From positions 620,001 to 684,000 of the forward strand of contig NZ_BAABJI010000002.1 in NCBI RefSeq assembly GCF_039543225.1: DNA of 64,000 nt, given 5' to 3'. The position numbers and the translations under genes were made by a program. The notes under the pieces were generated by a model. The model was given only the letters and a program-made list of their open reading frames with translations, was not told where the DNA came from and searched no databases. The DNA comes from Mucilaginibacter defluvii (GTDB lineage: Bacteria; Bacteroidota; Bacteroidia; Sphingobacteriales; Sphingobacteriaceae). Shown one piece after another: positions 34,998-43,216 of the stretch; position 1 is the stretch's first letter; the number at the start of each line of letters is the position of its first letter.

Positions 34998-35579
34998 TCC
35001 CTTAGATTGCTGTAAGTGTTGTTGTCAGATCGGCCGAACAAATATTTTCTGCTTCCGGACGGTAAGAAGGCAAAAAGTTTAGCTTGGTCAGAGTCCCGGC
35101 CAGCGGAAAAAAGATCGCCACTGCTTTATCCTTTGCTATAAACGGGAAAAGCATACGGTATGTACCGGTCAATAAATATCTTCTATGGCTGTTTGACCGG
35201 CCCTTGTATGTATGGTATGCGCGTGTTTTTTTGAGACGCAGGGGAAACTATTGATTAAGCGCTGCTATACGGATGATCAAACTGAAGTAATGCCCGATGA
35301 ATCCGTTGGTATGTCAGGTTTTCAAAGGCACATTACAAGTTTAGTTAAATACCCGCCGGTGTGTTTTCTTGTGCCGTAATCGGACTTTTGCCGCGGTCTG
35401 TTCAGAGTCTCCGCGTTTACATAGACAAAACGCCGGTTCACATAATAAAGTTCAGCGTCAGCTGCACCGGACTTATTTTTGAGAAAGATTTGTTTCCAGG
35501 GGGCATCAGCCACAACGCGGGCACCTTGGTAGAACTTGTCAATCCAATAAAAATTGTTTAACGTTCAAAAGAATTAAAA
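34998..35579. other. Decayed stretch with an unrecognised coding remnant
   Basis: No intact gene. On the minus strand, 35322-35560 reads as plausible protein (NFYWIDKFYQGARVVADAPW, then KQIFLKNKSG, AELYYVNRRFVYVNAETLN) without a credible start, and no family is recognised. The rest (34998-35320) has no convincing frame. Confidence 0.35.
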
Positions 35580-35987
35580 ATGAAAAATGTAAGGTCGATT
35601 TGCCTGTTAATGGTTTTATTTTCAGGTTTTATAACATCATGTTCCTCACCAAAGTATTTTGGCAAAACCTATTCTCCAACACAAAATGTAGATGTATATC
35701 TGGATAAAGCAGACGTAAAAAAGAATCACACCACCATTGGTACCACCAGCATCGGCAAAGGCTTTGGCTCACTGGAATCTGCTCAGCAAAAAGTGATAGA
35801 ATTGGGTAAGGCTAAGGGTGCCGATGGCGTCATTATGACCCTTACAGAAGAAGTTGTAAGCACTCAACAAACCGGAACAGGCGTCATCACACAATCGAAA
35901 AAGAAAAATGTTACCGGTACAACCAGTTCTTCTACAGTTGATATAAAACAAAAAAAAATTACAGCAACATTCATTAAATACGAATAA
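35580..35987 (+). CDS. Small lipoprotein of unknown function
   Basis: A 135-residue protein with an SPII signal ending GFITSC (Cys21). The mature part has a short alpha/beta pattern (NVDVYLDKADVKKNHTTIG, ESAQQKVIELGKAKGADGVI), somewhat like the YbjQ/heavy-metal-binding-like or BON-size envelope folds. It ends with a Ser/Thr/Lys-rich tail and a final strand (KITATFIKYE). No family is recognised. It precedes the LytS-like kinase gene by 35 bases and could share its transcript. Confidence 0.6.
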   Translation: MKNVRSICLLMVLFSGFITSCSSPKYFGKTYSPTQNVDVYLDKADVKKNHTTIGTTSIGKGFGSLESAQQKVIELGKAKGADGVIMTLTEEVVSTQQTGTGVITQSKKKNVTGTTSSSTVDIKQKKITATFIKYE

Positions 35988-36022
35988 AACCTTGCTAAAC
36001 AGCAATTTAAATTAAGCCCATT

Positions 36023-37093
36023 ATGTTTGGATCAGTGTTAACATTCCTCAGGATCAACAGCAGACGCCTGCTTCTTTTGGCTGTGTTCTCACTATTCATC
36101 TACGGCTCTTTCTTTATGCTGTCGTATTTAGTTACGCCTGAGCAGACCCTTAAGAATTTCGCTGGTAAGGATGGCCTTGTCTTTGGTATGCTGAATTTTG
36201 TTATCGAGGCGGTGATCACGCATTATATGCTGATTTTTGTGGTTATCCTGCCCGCCATGCATGGCCAGCGCCGTCGCAAAAGTGCTTTGATCATTACCGT
36301 GCTCTTATTCGTCATCAAGTTTTCGGTCAACTATGGTACTTACCTGTATCAAAGTGGCCGCGGGAACTTGGCTGCTTCCAAACTGTCCGGCGTTTCGCTG
36401 GGCTGGATCCTGCTGCTCTCCTACGTTTTCACGTTGGTGAGCAGCCTATCGGTTGCCTTACTGGTCGAATGGGTGAATAAAAGCAAAGAACGAATTATGC
36501 TGCAAAAGCAAAAGAGCGAAGCGGAACTGATCGCCCTAAAGCATCAGATCAATCCTCACTTTTTGTTCAACTCGCTAAGTTTCATTTATGGCAAGGTGAT
36601 CAAAACGGATAAAGAGACTGCTGATTCCGTTTTAATGTTAGCTAATATCATGCGCTACGCCCTGGGTACGAGTGAAAGTATAGACGGGAAAGTAAATATT
36701 ATGGACGAGCTCGAACATCTGAAGAACGTGATCGAGATCAATCAGCGCCGCTACAACCATGGCTTGAACATTCGGTATGAGGAACAAATCGATGACCAGT
36801 CGATTAGTATTCTGCCTTTGATCCTTATCACGTTGGTTGAAAATGCATTCAAACATGGTGATCTGCACGATCCGGATCGACCATTGGTGATCCGGATAAG
36901 TACCGCCGTGAATGAACTTGAATTTTACATATCGAATAAAAAAGGAAAAGGCATTAAAGAACTTTCCAATGGCGTTGGGCTGCAGAATATTCGCCAGCAG
37001 CTGAATCTGACATATGGCATGCGTTCCTCCTTTATTATTAAAGACGACAGTGATAATTTCAGCATAAGCTTAAACATAAATTCTGCGCTATGA
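36023..37093 (+). CDS. LytS/YehU-type sensor histidine kinase
   Basis: A 356-residue protein with four predicted membrane helices in the first 150 residues (LLLLAVFSLFIYGSFFML, VITHYMLIFVVILPAM, and two more). A short coiled coil leads to the His_kinase domain with LIALKHQINPHFLFNSLSF and the ATPase N-box LITLVENAFKHG. G-box residues are reduced (NGVGLQNIRQQL), as usual in this family. Its stop overlaps the start of the LytTR regulator gene by four bases (ATGA), showing translational coupling. Confidence 0.92.
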   Translation: MFGSVLTFLRINSRRLLLLAVFSLFIYGSFFMLSYLVTPEQTLKNFAGKDGLVFGMLNFVIEAVITHYMLIFVVILPAMHGQRRRKSALIITVLLFVIKFSVNYGTYLYQSGRGNLAASKLSGVSLGWILLLSYVFTLVSSLSVALLVEWVNKSKERIMLQKQKSEAELIALKHQINPHFLFNSLSFIYGKVIKTDKETADSVLMLANIMRYALGTSESIDGKVNIMDELEHLKNVIEINQRRYNHGLNIRYEEQIDDQSISILPLILITLVENAFKHGDLHDPDRPLVIRISTAVNELEFYISNKKGKGIKELSNGVGLQNIRQQLNLTYGMRSSFIIKDDSDNFSISLNINSAL

Positions 37094-37827
37094 TAGATTG
37101 TGTAATAGTAGATGACGAGCAGCATGCAATAGACCTGCTCACCCAGCACATCAGTCAGGTGCATTTTCTGCGTCTTGTGGGAACTGCTACGAATCCGGTC
37201 AAAGGAGTGGTCATGATTACAGACCTGAAGCCGGGCCTGGTATTTCTTGACGTACAGATGCCGCAGCTGACCGGCATAGAAATTTTGAGGCTGATCAGCA
37301 AAGACAGTCATATCATTATGACTACTGCTTACAAGGAATATGCTCTGGACGGATTTGAGCACGCCGTTGTTGATTATCTGTTGAAACCGGTTCAGTTCCT
37401 CCGCTTCCTAAAGGCGGTTAATCGTTTATGGACCGTCCACAACAATGCGCGGATGATTTCTGAACAGGATCACTATGTTTTCGTCAAAACCGAACAGAAA
37501 GGCAAGCTGCTAAAGATCGACTCACGCAGGATCACATATATCGAAGGGCTGAGCAACTATGCGGTCATTCATCTTGATGACCGTAAAAAGATCACCACTT
37601 ATCTCAAATTAAAGGAATTGACTGAAAGTTTATCCTCACGGGGCTTCGTTAGAATCCATAAGTCCTACATTATATCTTTAAGCCACCTGACGGCCATAGA
37701 AGGTAACATGGTGAGAATAGTGAACGAAGACCAGGGGATCTCTATTGGGGAAGCTTACCGAAAGGATTTTTTTGAATACATCAACAGCAAAATGCTGACG
37801 CCACCGCCTGACGGTCGGGTTAATTAA
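37090..37827 (+). CDS. LytTR-type response regulator
   Basis: A 245-residue protein. The receiver domain spans about 1-120 (DCVIVDDEQHAIDLL, LVFLDVQMPQLTG with the phosphoacceptor Asp, VVDYLLKPVQFLRF). The LytTR DNA-binding domain spans about 140-240 (ILKIDSR-like KLLKIDSRRITYIEGLSNYA, GFVRIHKSYIISLSHL). It partners the kinase encoded just upstream with a four-base overlap. Target genes are not evident; this type usually controls adjacent or envelope genes. Confidence 0.93.
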   Translation: MIDCVIVDDEQHAIDLLTQHISQVHFLRLVGTATNPVKGVVMITDLKPGLVFLDVQMPQLTGIEILRLISKDSHIIMTTAYKEYALDGFEHAVVDYLLKPVQFLRFLKAVNRLWTVHNNARMISEQDHYVFVKTEQKGKLLKIDSRRITYIEGLSNYAVIHLDDRKKITTYLKLKELTESLSSRGFVRIHKSYIISLSHLTAIEGNMVRIVNEDQGISIGEAYRKDFFEYINSKMLTPPPDGRVN

Positions 37828-37854
37828 TACAAATTAAAGTTAATGCTCACAACA

Positions 37855-38214
37855 TTACGCTTTCGCGGGTTCCAGGAAGGCGTAAAGCTGTTTTACTTTG
37901 TCACCTTCAAGCAGAAAGAAATCCATGCTGTTAAGCATAGGGCCGCTGGTGTTGATCTGGCCGAAGAGCCTTGCACTGTTTTGTAGTGGCTCAATAGTTT
38001 TAACAGCAGTGAAACGATAAAGAGGATCTTCGGTAATAAGTTTGCCTATAAAATCAGAAACAGATCTCAGGCCGTCAAAAGTATTATCCTTATCATACAT
38101 TTGGATACCATCGGCATAGATGCTTCTCAACAATTCGTAGCGTTTAATATCATCTTTCTCGTTCCAAGCCGCGACATGGATATTTTCAAGTTGTTCGAAC
38201 TGCTCAGGGGTCAT
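37855..38214 (-). CDS. SnoaL/NTF2-like protein
   Basis: A 119-residue protein with the cone-shaped NTF2-like pattern: an N-terminal helix (LENIHVAAWNEKD), then YADGIQMYDKDNTFDGLRSVSDFIGKL and C-terminal strands (ARLFGQINTSG, DFFLLEGDKVKQLYAFLEP). Such proteins bind or transform small molecules. It converges with the LytTR gene (27 bases between stops). Two decayed genes of the same general fold are visible nearby (about 40460-40600 and 44208-44421). Confidence 0.7.
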   Translation of the reverse strand: MTPEQFEQLENIHVAAWNEKDDIKRYELLRSIYADGIQMYDKDNTFDGLRSVSDFIGKLITEDPLYRFTAVKTIEPLQNSARLFGQINTSGPMLNSMDFFLLEGDKVKQLYAFLEPAKA

Positions 38215-38490
38215 GGTTGATTATTTGTTACAATCAAAGATAAACCGAATTATCATTCTTGCACGATTTGCGCTGAGATTAATTGAGTCCTAAAGGAACA
38301 TAAAAACAGAGCTTCATAGAAATATGCTGCTCGCCAATTTTCGAATGTTGGTCCTTATTGCTACAGATGTTGAAGTCGTTTTTTTCTTACAGCGTCGACG
38401 CAACTTGCATGCTCCAGAAACAGATGAAACTTTCAGCCAATTCTGCTGAAAGTTTCATCCAATTGGTTCCGGAAAAGAATTACTGAAATT

Positions 38491-39464
38491 TTAAAGCGGC
38501 AATGTTCCTAAAAATTTAAGTATCTCCGCCCCTATCTCTTTGACATGCGTCTCCAGGGCAAAATGCCCGGTATCATAAAATTTCAGTTTTGCTTTCGGCA
38601 GGTCTTTAAGATAAGCCGTTGCGCCGGCAGGTAAAAAGAATGGATCGTTCTTCCCCCAGACCAGTAAAGTTTTTGGCTGATATTTCCTGAAATAGGCATG
38701 GAACTTAGGGTAAAGCGCAACATTGGTGCGATAATCTCTCACCAGGTCCAGCTGGATCTCGATATTGCCTTTGCGGTCTAAAAAATGCTGATCTAGTGTA
38801 TAAGCTTCAGGTGAAATAAGCGAAGTATCTTTGACGCCTTGGTGATACTGAAACCAGGTAGCCTTTTCAGATACAAAATCATTTAAAGCGACACGGTTCG
38901 CCTGAGAAGAATCGCGCCAATATTTTTGTATAGGGCCCCATTCTTTGCTTAACCCTTCTTCATAGGCATTGCCGTTCTGCGAGATGATACCGGTCACTTT
39001 TTCCGGGTTAGCCATAGCGAGCCGTAGACCCACAGGTGATCCATAGTCGAATATATAGACCGCGAAGCGCTTCATCTTCAATAGGTCGATAAATTTTTGC
39101 ATTGTGCCGGCCAGGTTATCGAAGGTGTATTTGAAATGGGTATGTTCCGGCGCATCGGAAAAGCCGAAACCGGGGAGATCGGGCGCAATCACATGGTACT
39201 TTTCCTTTAAAATTGGTATCAGATTGCGGATCATGTGCGATGAGGTAGGATACTCGTGCAGGAGCAGGATCGTTGGCGATTGCGGATCACCTGCTTCCCG
39301 ATAAAATATTTTAAGATTGCCCACCTTTATATTACGGTAGTGAACGGCATTTGAGTTATTGTAACGGTATTGGTTTTGCCCGCCTTCATTTGCGCAGTGG
39401 AAGTGCTTATCTGCAATAGGCTGATCAGTATTATAGCAGCGAGTAACTTGATCGTGATTTTCAT
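38491..39464 (-). pseudogene. Exported alpha/beta hydrolase (epoxide-hydrolase-like), frameshifted near the N-terminus
   Basis: The catalytic body (stop 38491) has the oxyanion region LLLHEYPTSSHMIRNL, nucleophile Asp in VYIFDYGSPVGLRLA and the catalytic His in YDTGHFALETH, as in epoxide hydrolases and haloalkane dehalogenases. An ATG at 39464 encodes a clear signal peptide (KLLAAIILISLLQISTSTAQ) in another frame. A one-base shift near 39385-39395 joins it to GGQNQYRYNNSNAVHYRNIKV and on into the body. The open frame of 277 residues from a GTG at 39324 would lack the signal. It diverges from a LysR gene. Confidence 0.75.
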
Positions 39465-39503
39465 ATATTTTTTTTTCTCAAAATTAAAGTGGATATTTGA
39501 TTA

Positions 39504-39542
39504 TTAAAAACGATTAAAAAAGATAACATAAATCGTTTTTAA
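39504..39542. promoter_or_regulatory. 12-base inverted repeat, probable LysR operator
   Basis: TTAAAAACGATT at 39504-39515 and its exact reverse complement AATCGTTTTTAA at 39531-39542 are separated by 15 bases. They lie between the hydrolase start and the LysR start (ATG 39550), where LysR regulators normally bind. The right arm ends 7 bases before the LysR ATG, which fits autorepression. Confidence 0.6.
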
Positions 39543-39549
39543 TGATATT

Positions 39550-40455
39550 ATGAACACTAATGACCTGAAGATTTTTGAATCGGTTGCAGCACACAAAAGT
39601 TTTACTAAAGCTGCTTCCGAAATGTTTACGGTACAATCCAATGTAACTGCCAGAATACGTAGTTTGGAGGAAGAATTCGGAACTGAGCTGTTTAACAGAA
39701 CTTCCCGTAAAGTCGAGCTAACACCGGCGGGTGAAATACTCATGCGCTATTCCAAACAGGTCGCTGGGTTGGTGACTGAGGCAAAAGCGAGCATCCTGAA
39801 TGCTGACAAAGTTGCCGGCATATTGAGGATCGGTTGTATTGAAACTACCATGGCGCTTAAAGCCCCTGAAATTCTTACGCAGTTCGAGGAAAAATATCCG
39901 GGTGTCGAACTGGAATTTAAATCAGCGATGAGAGCTGCACTGATCGATGACGTACTCAACTACGATCTTGACGCCGCTTATGTCTCTGCCCCGGTCAATA
40001 TCAGCGGACTTGATCAGATCGCCGTAAAACAGGAAGAACTGGTGATTTTGAGCGCTTCCCGGGGACCTGAGCTAAAGGATCTGCTTGCCGGGCAGCCCGT
40101 AAAGATCGTGGTCTTCGCTGAAGGTTGTGTCTTCAGGGCAAGGCTGGAAGCCTGGTTAAGTTCTAAAGGTATCGTCCATTATAAAAGTACCGTTTTGAAC
40201 TCCATCGAAGGAATCATCAACTTTGTTGAAGCGGGACTCGGGATCACTGTTTTACCGGAAGAGATAGTGTCGACATATTATCCCGGCCGAAAGATCAGGA
40301 TGCAGTCTTTGAACAAGCAGTTAGGTATCATGAATACCGTTTTAATATACCGAAAAGATGATAAGCCTTCACGGGCACTTGAGGCTTTTCTGGGTTTACA
40401 TCCGAATATTCAGAAAAGTACCGGAAATTCAAAAATGGACAGCCTTGGTTATTAA
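39550..40455 (+). CDS. LysR family transcriptional regulator
   Basis: A 301-residue protein with an N-terminal winged helix-turn-helix (LKIFESVAAHKSFTKAASEM, VTARIRSLEEEFGTELFNRT, VELTPAGEIL) and a periplasmic-binding-protein-like effector domain. That domain includes LRIGCIETTMALKAPEIL, ILSASRG and GIINFVEAGLGITVLPEEIV. It is divergent from the frameshifted alpha/beta hydrolase and very probably its regulator. It appears intact although its target is broken. Confidence 0.92.
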   Translation: MNTNDLKIFESVAAHKSFTKAASEMFTVQSNVTARIRSLEEEFGTELFNRTSRKVELTPAGEILMRYSKQVAGLVTEAKASILNADKVAGILRIGCIETTMALKAPEILTQFEEKYPGVELEFKSAMRAALIDDVLNYDLDAAYVSAPVNISGLDQIAVKQEELVILSASRGPELKDLLAGQPVKIVVFAEGCVFRARLEAWLSSKGIVHYKSTVLNSIEGIINFVEAGLGITVLPEEIVSTYYPGRKIRMQSLNKQLGIMNTVLIYRKDDKPSRALEAFLGLHPNIQKSTGNSKMDSLGY

Positions 40456-40869
40456 TCTATATTGACATGGAATTACCTTACAGACAACGATGACAGAGTT
40501 GTTGCGATTGGCAGGATAAGTTTAAAACCGAATCAGATCAGACCATTACATCAGAAATTGTGTTATCTGAAAGTTCCGGTATGGCAAAATGGCATTTAAA
40601 ACCTTCATCTTCGAGGCAGATTCAAAATAAAGCAGCCATAAACCGAAGAAGCGTGCTCGGCTTTGAACACGCGCGATTCAAAAACGACCTTAATCTACAA
40701 TATTATACGGCATATGTCATCTTTATTCTGAAGGATACCGGTGATATTTGTGTTCAGTGCGATAGCGCCGATGAGTGGCCTGATCGGTATCAATAGTGAT
40801 CGAATTGTACTGCTCTTACCTGTTGTGATTTCAAGCCAAACTTTGCATATAACACGTAGCCTTTACCAT
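40456..40869. other. Decayed stretch with a possible SnoaL-like remnant
   Basis: No intact gene. Frames around 40460-40620 read YLTDNDDRVVAIGRIS, then after a shift DKFKTESDQTITSEIV and SGMAKWHLK. That order resembles the C-terminal strands of an NTF2/SnoaL-like protein broken by frameshifts. The remainder is unassigned. Confidence 0.3.
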
Positions 40870-41445
40870 ATGAAAAAATCAATTATTACCGCCTTAGTAT
40901 TGTTTACATTGACAGCATTCACGTTGACTGGAAAAACCTGGAAGAGCGACCAGGCGCATTCGCAACTGATGTTTACCGCAACACATATGGGCATCTCAGA
41001 CGTTTCAGGCACATTCAACGATTTTAAGGCCACCCTCGTGGCGGGGAAGCCAGATCTTAGCGATGCGACGATTGAAATGACAGCTAAGGTTGCATCGATC
41101 GATACACGGGTAGAAAAGCGGGATGAGCATCTTAAATCGGAAGACTTCCTCGATGAAAAAAAATTTCCGGAGCTAAATTTTAAAAGTACCAGCATCAAAC
41201 CGGCTGGAAAAAACACATTTAAGTTAAATGGTAAATTATTGCTTCATGGCGTGACGAAGCCGGTAGCGCTGACACTATTTTACATAGGAACGATAAAAAA
41301 TCCTATGAATGAAAAACTTACCGCTGGCTACAGGGTCACCGGTACCATCAGCCGTAAGGATTTCAATATCGGCGTTAAATTCCAGGCTCCGCTGATCAGC
41401 GATGCTATCCGGATTAAAGCTGACGGCGAGTTCCAGCTGGAATGA
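40870..41445 (+). CDS. YceI family periplasmic protein
   Basis: A 191-residue protein from the ATG at 40870, which gives a signal peptide (IITALVLFTLTAFTLTG); the frame is open from 40741, but that part is not signal-like. The YceI lipocalin-like barrel is clear: TWKSDQAHSQLMFTATHMGI, EMTAKVASIDTRVEKRDEHL, FPELNFKSTSIKP, GKLLLHGVTKPVALTLFYIG and GTISRKDFNIG. YceI proteins bind isoprenoid-like lipids in the periplasm and are often stress-induced. Confidence 0.92.
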   Translation: MKKSIITALVLFTLTAFTLTGKTWKSDQAHSQLMFTATHMGISDVSGTFNDFKATLVAGKPDLSDATIEMTAKVASIDTRVEKRDEHLKSEDFLDEKKFPELNFKSTSIKPAGKNTFKLNGKLLLHGVTKPVALTLFYIGTIKNPMNEKLTAGYRVTGTISRKDFNIGVKFQAPLISDAIRIKADGEFQLE

Positions 41446-41681
41446 TTGATCAGCGTTTAGCTGATAATCTCTTTGAGTGCGTTTCCTTCTTTTAAAAAAA
41501 GTATTGATAGGTATAAAGAGCGGCGATGGTTGTCTTTGAAAATGAGTTTGTCTCAACCCGGTTCAACCAGTGCCTTCATAAAATATTATAAATAAACAAC
41601 AAACCCCTGAATGGCTGGAACAGGCATGAGCAAGTTCAGACATTCAGAGGTTGTTATGCCGGTTGCATTTATGATCCGTAC

Positions 41682-42380
41682 TTAAGCTAAAAGTTCCTTC
41701 AGACCGTATGCTTCAAACGTCTTGTTAAACTCCACCTGGGTAGATGTGTTGATCGCCTCGATGAATTTACCGGTAGACAGGTCTACCACTGTTCTCAATG
41801 GTCTTTCACCTTTTGGTGTGCCGATCAGTTTAACGATCGCATCGGCCACTAATTGAGGATCTGGTTTGTAAGTCTCAGTTAACTCCCCCATTGCAGTAAC
41901 CAGCTTGCCCACATATTCGTCAAGTGCCTTGTACCCATCATTGACGGCAGCATCGGCACCAAACTGTATCTTGGTTGACATCTCTGTCGGAAAACCGCCC
42001 GGTTCAACAATGGCTACATCAACACCTAAAGGGCGAACTTCATAATATAGTCCCTCGCTTAAACCTTCCAGTCTGAATTTTGAAGCGGCATAGACGGCTG
42101 AGAACGGAAAACTACCCTACCATAACCGCTGGTTACATTGATTATAAGGCCCACTGCTTGTTTACGCATATACAGCAATGCCTGCTTCATGAGCCTCCAT
42201 GGCCCGATCACATTGATATCGAACATGCACTGTACATCCGCAGGTGTTGAAGCTTCAGCCACGCCAAAGATCGCGCTGCCGGCATTATTTACCAATACGT
42301 CGATCCAGCCCTCTTCAGCGATGATCAGGTCAAAGGCTTTTTGGACACTGGCCTCATCGGTCAGCTCTTTGGTACTTGAT
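41682..42380 (-). pseudogene. Short-chain dehydrogenase, 5'-truncated and frameshifted
   Basis: Reading leftwards from about 42380: TKELTDEASVQKAFDLII, IDVLVNNAGSAIFGVAEAS, INVTSGYGRVVF. One base is then missing near 42105, and the next frame gives PFSAVYAASKFRLEGLSEGL (with the YxxxK active site), VDVAIVEPGGFPTEM and the C-terminus to 41682. The N-terminal Rossmann strand and GxxxGxG motif are absent. The 5' break coincides with the 5' break of the divergent HxlR fragment. Confidence 0.82.
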
Positions 42381-42385
42381 AGAAG

Positions 42386-42634
42386 GTAAAAAAATTCAAT
42401 GAAATAAAAAAATTGATCCCAAATATCACCGAAAAAATGCTTTCAATTCAACTGAAGAGTTTAGAAGAGGACGGGATCATAAAAAAGGAGGTTTTTAATA
42501 CAAAACCGCCCTTGAAAGTTGAATATTCATTAACTGATTTTGGCAAAACACTTATCCCCTTATTGGAATATCTGGTTACTTGGGGACGTTTCGTAGTAAA
42601 GGAAAGATCGTATAACATATATACAAAAAAGTAG
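42386..42634 (+). pseudogene. HxlR family regulator, 5'-truncated
   Basis: The frame KKFNEIKKLIPNITEKML, followed by QLKSLEEDGIIKKEV and PLKVEYSLTDFGKTLIPLLE, is the winged-helix core and wing of an HxlR (MarR-like) regulator. The first 40 or so residues, with the conserved Cys-Pro segment, are missing. Only a TTG at 42413 could serve as a start. It points away from the SDR fragment, the usual HxlR-target arrangement. Confidence 0.75.
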
Positions 42635-42805
42635 TCTACAAAGCATCGACATCAAAACAAGCTGGTTTTGAAAGCAATCCGACATATTTTAATAGTGCCA
42701 TAATAGCTTTTAGTAAAACCACTTCCAAAGTAGCTAATTTAACTCTGCTAAACATCGAGTTAAACATAATTATCATAAAATTGTAAGTTCTGAACAATAC
42801 GCTTG

Positions 42806-42830
42806 TAGGTATTTAGGTAAATACCTAAAT
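42806..42830. promoter_or_regulatory. Overlapping perfect palindromes, probable ArsR operator
   Basis: TAGGTATTT (42806-42814) is the reverse complement of AAATACCTA (42819-42827). In addition ATTTAGGTA (42811-42819) is the reverse complement of TACCTAAAT (42822-42830). Both are perfect 9-base arms. The site ends 7 bases before the ArsR ATG and overlaps a TAAATTTG (-7-like) at 42826-42833. A half-site (ATTTACCTAAAT) recurs at about 43167-43178, before the oxidoreductase gene. Confidence 0.7.
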
Positions 42831-42837
42831 TTGTTCG

Positions 42838-43143
42838 ATGAAAGTTTTAGAAGTAATTAAATCAATTTCTAACCAAACACGTTTGGATATTTTGAACTGG
42901 TTGAAAGACCCTTTCGCAAATTTTCCGGCGGAAGAGTTGGCTGACTACAATCCGGAGTTGGGGGTTTGTGTTTCAGATATCGCTAAAAAAGCGGAAATGT
43001 CTATTCCTACAGTTTCGGTCTATCTTAAAAATATGGCAACGGCTGACGTTTTGATCGCAACCAGAAAAGATCAGTGGACTTACTACAAACGCAACGAAAA
43101 AGCGATAAAAGAATTTGCACAGTTGCTAATAGATAACTTATAA
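42838..43143 (+). CDS. ArsR/SmtB-like winged-helix repressor
   Basis: A 101-residue protein with an ArsR-type winged helix: MKVLEVIKSISNQTRLDILN, CVSDIAKKAEMSIPTVSVYLKNM (recognition helix) and WTYYKRNEKAIKEF (wing and last helix). No CxC metal site is present in the recognition helix; a Cys lies just before it. It may therefore be a redox- or ligand-responsive member. Palindromes directly upstream suggest autoregulation. It is followed 73 bases later by a quinone-oxidoreductase-like gene, as in other ArsR-oxidoreductase pairs. Confidence 0.85.
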   Translation: MKVLEVIKSISNQTRLDILNWLKDPFANFPAEELADYNPELGVCVSDIAKKAEMSIPTVSVYLKNMATADVLIATRKDQWTYYKRNEKAIKEFAQLLIDNL

Positions 43144-43216
43144 AAAATTTAAAGTACAATTTAGAAATTTACCTAAATAACTAAAAAGTTTAACAAACCA
43201 TTAAAATAAATGTAAT

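Noticed and set aside
34998..35215. Minus-strand frame reading AIFFPLAGTLTKLNFLPSY
   Set aside because: It reads smoothly for about 60 codons, but no family was recognised and no start is present; possible chance frame.
35322..35513. GTG-started 63-codon minus-strand gene
   Set aside because: Protein-like sequence extends upstream of the GTG without a start, so it is treated as a remnant rather than a gene.
40560..40796. 78-codon plus-strand frame as a gene
   Set aside because: Only its first part resembles an NTF2-like C-terminus, and that similarity begins upstream in another frame; it looks like decayed sequence.
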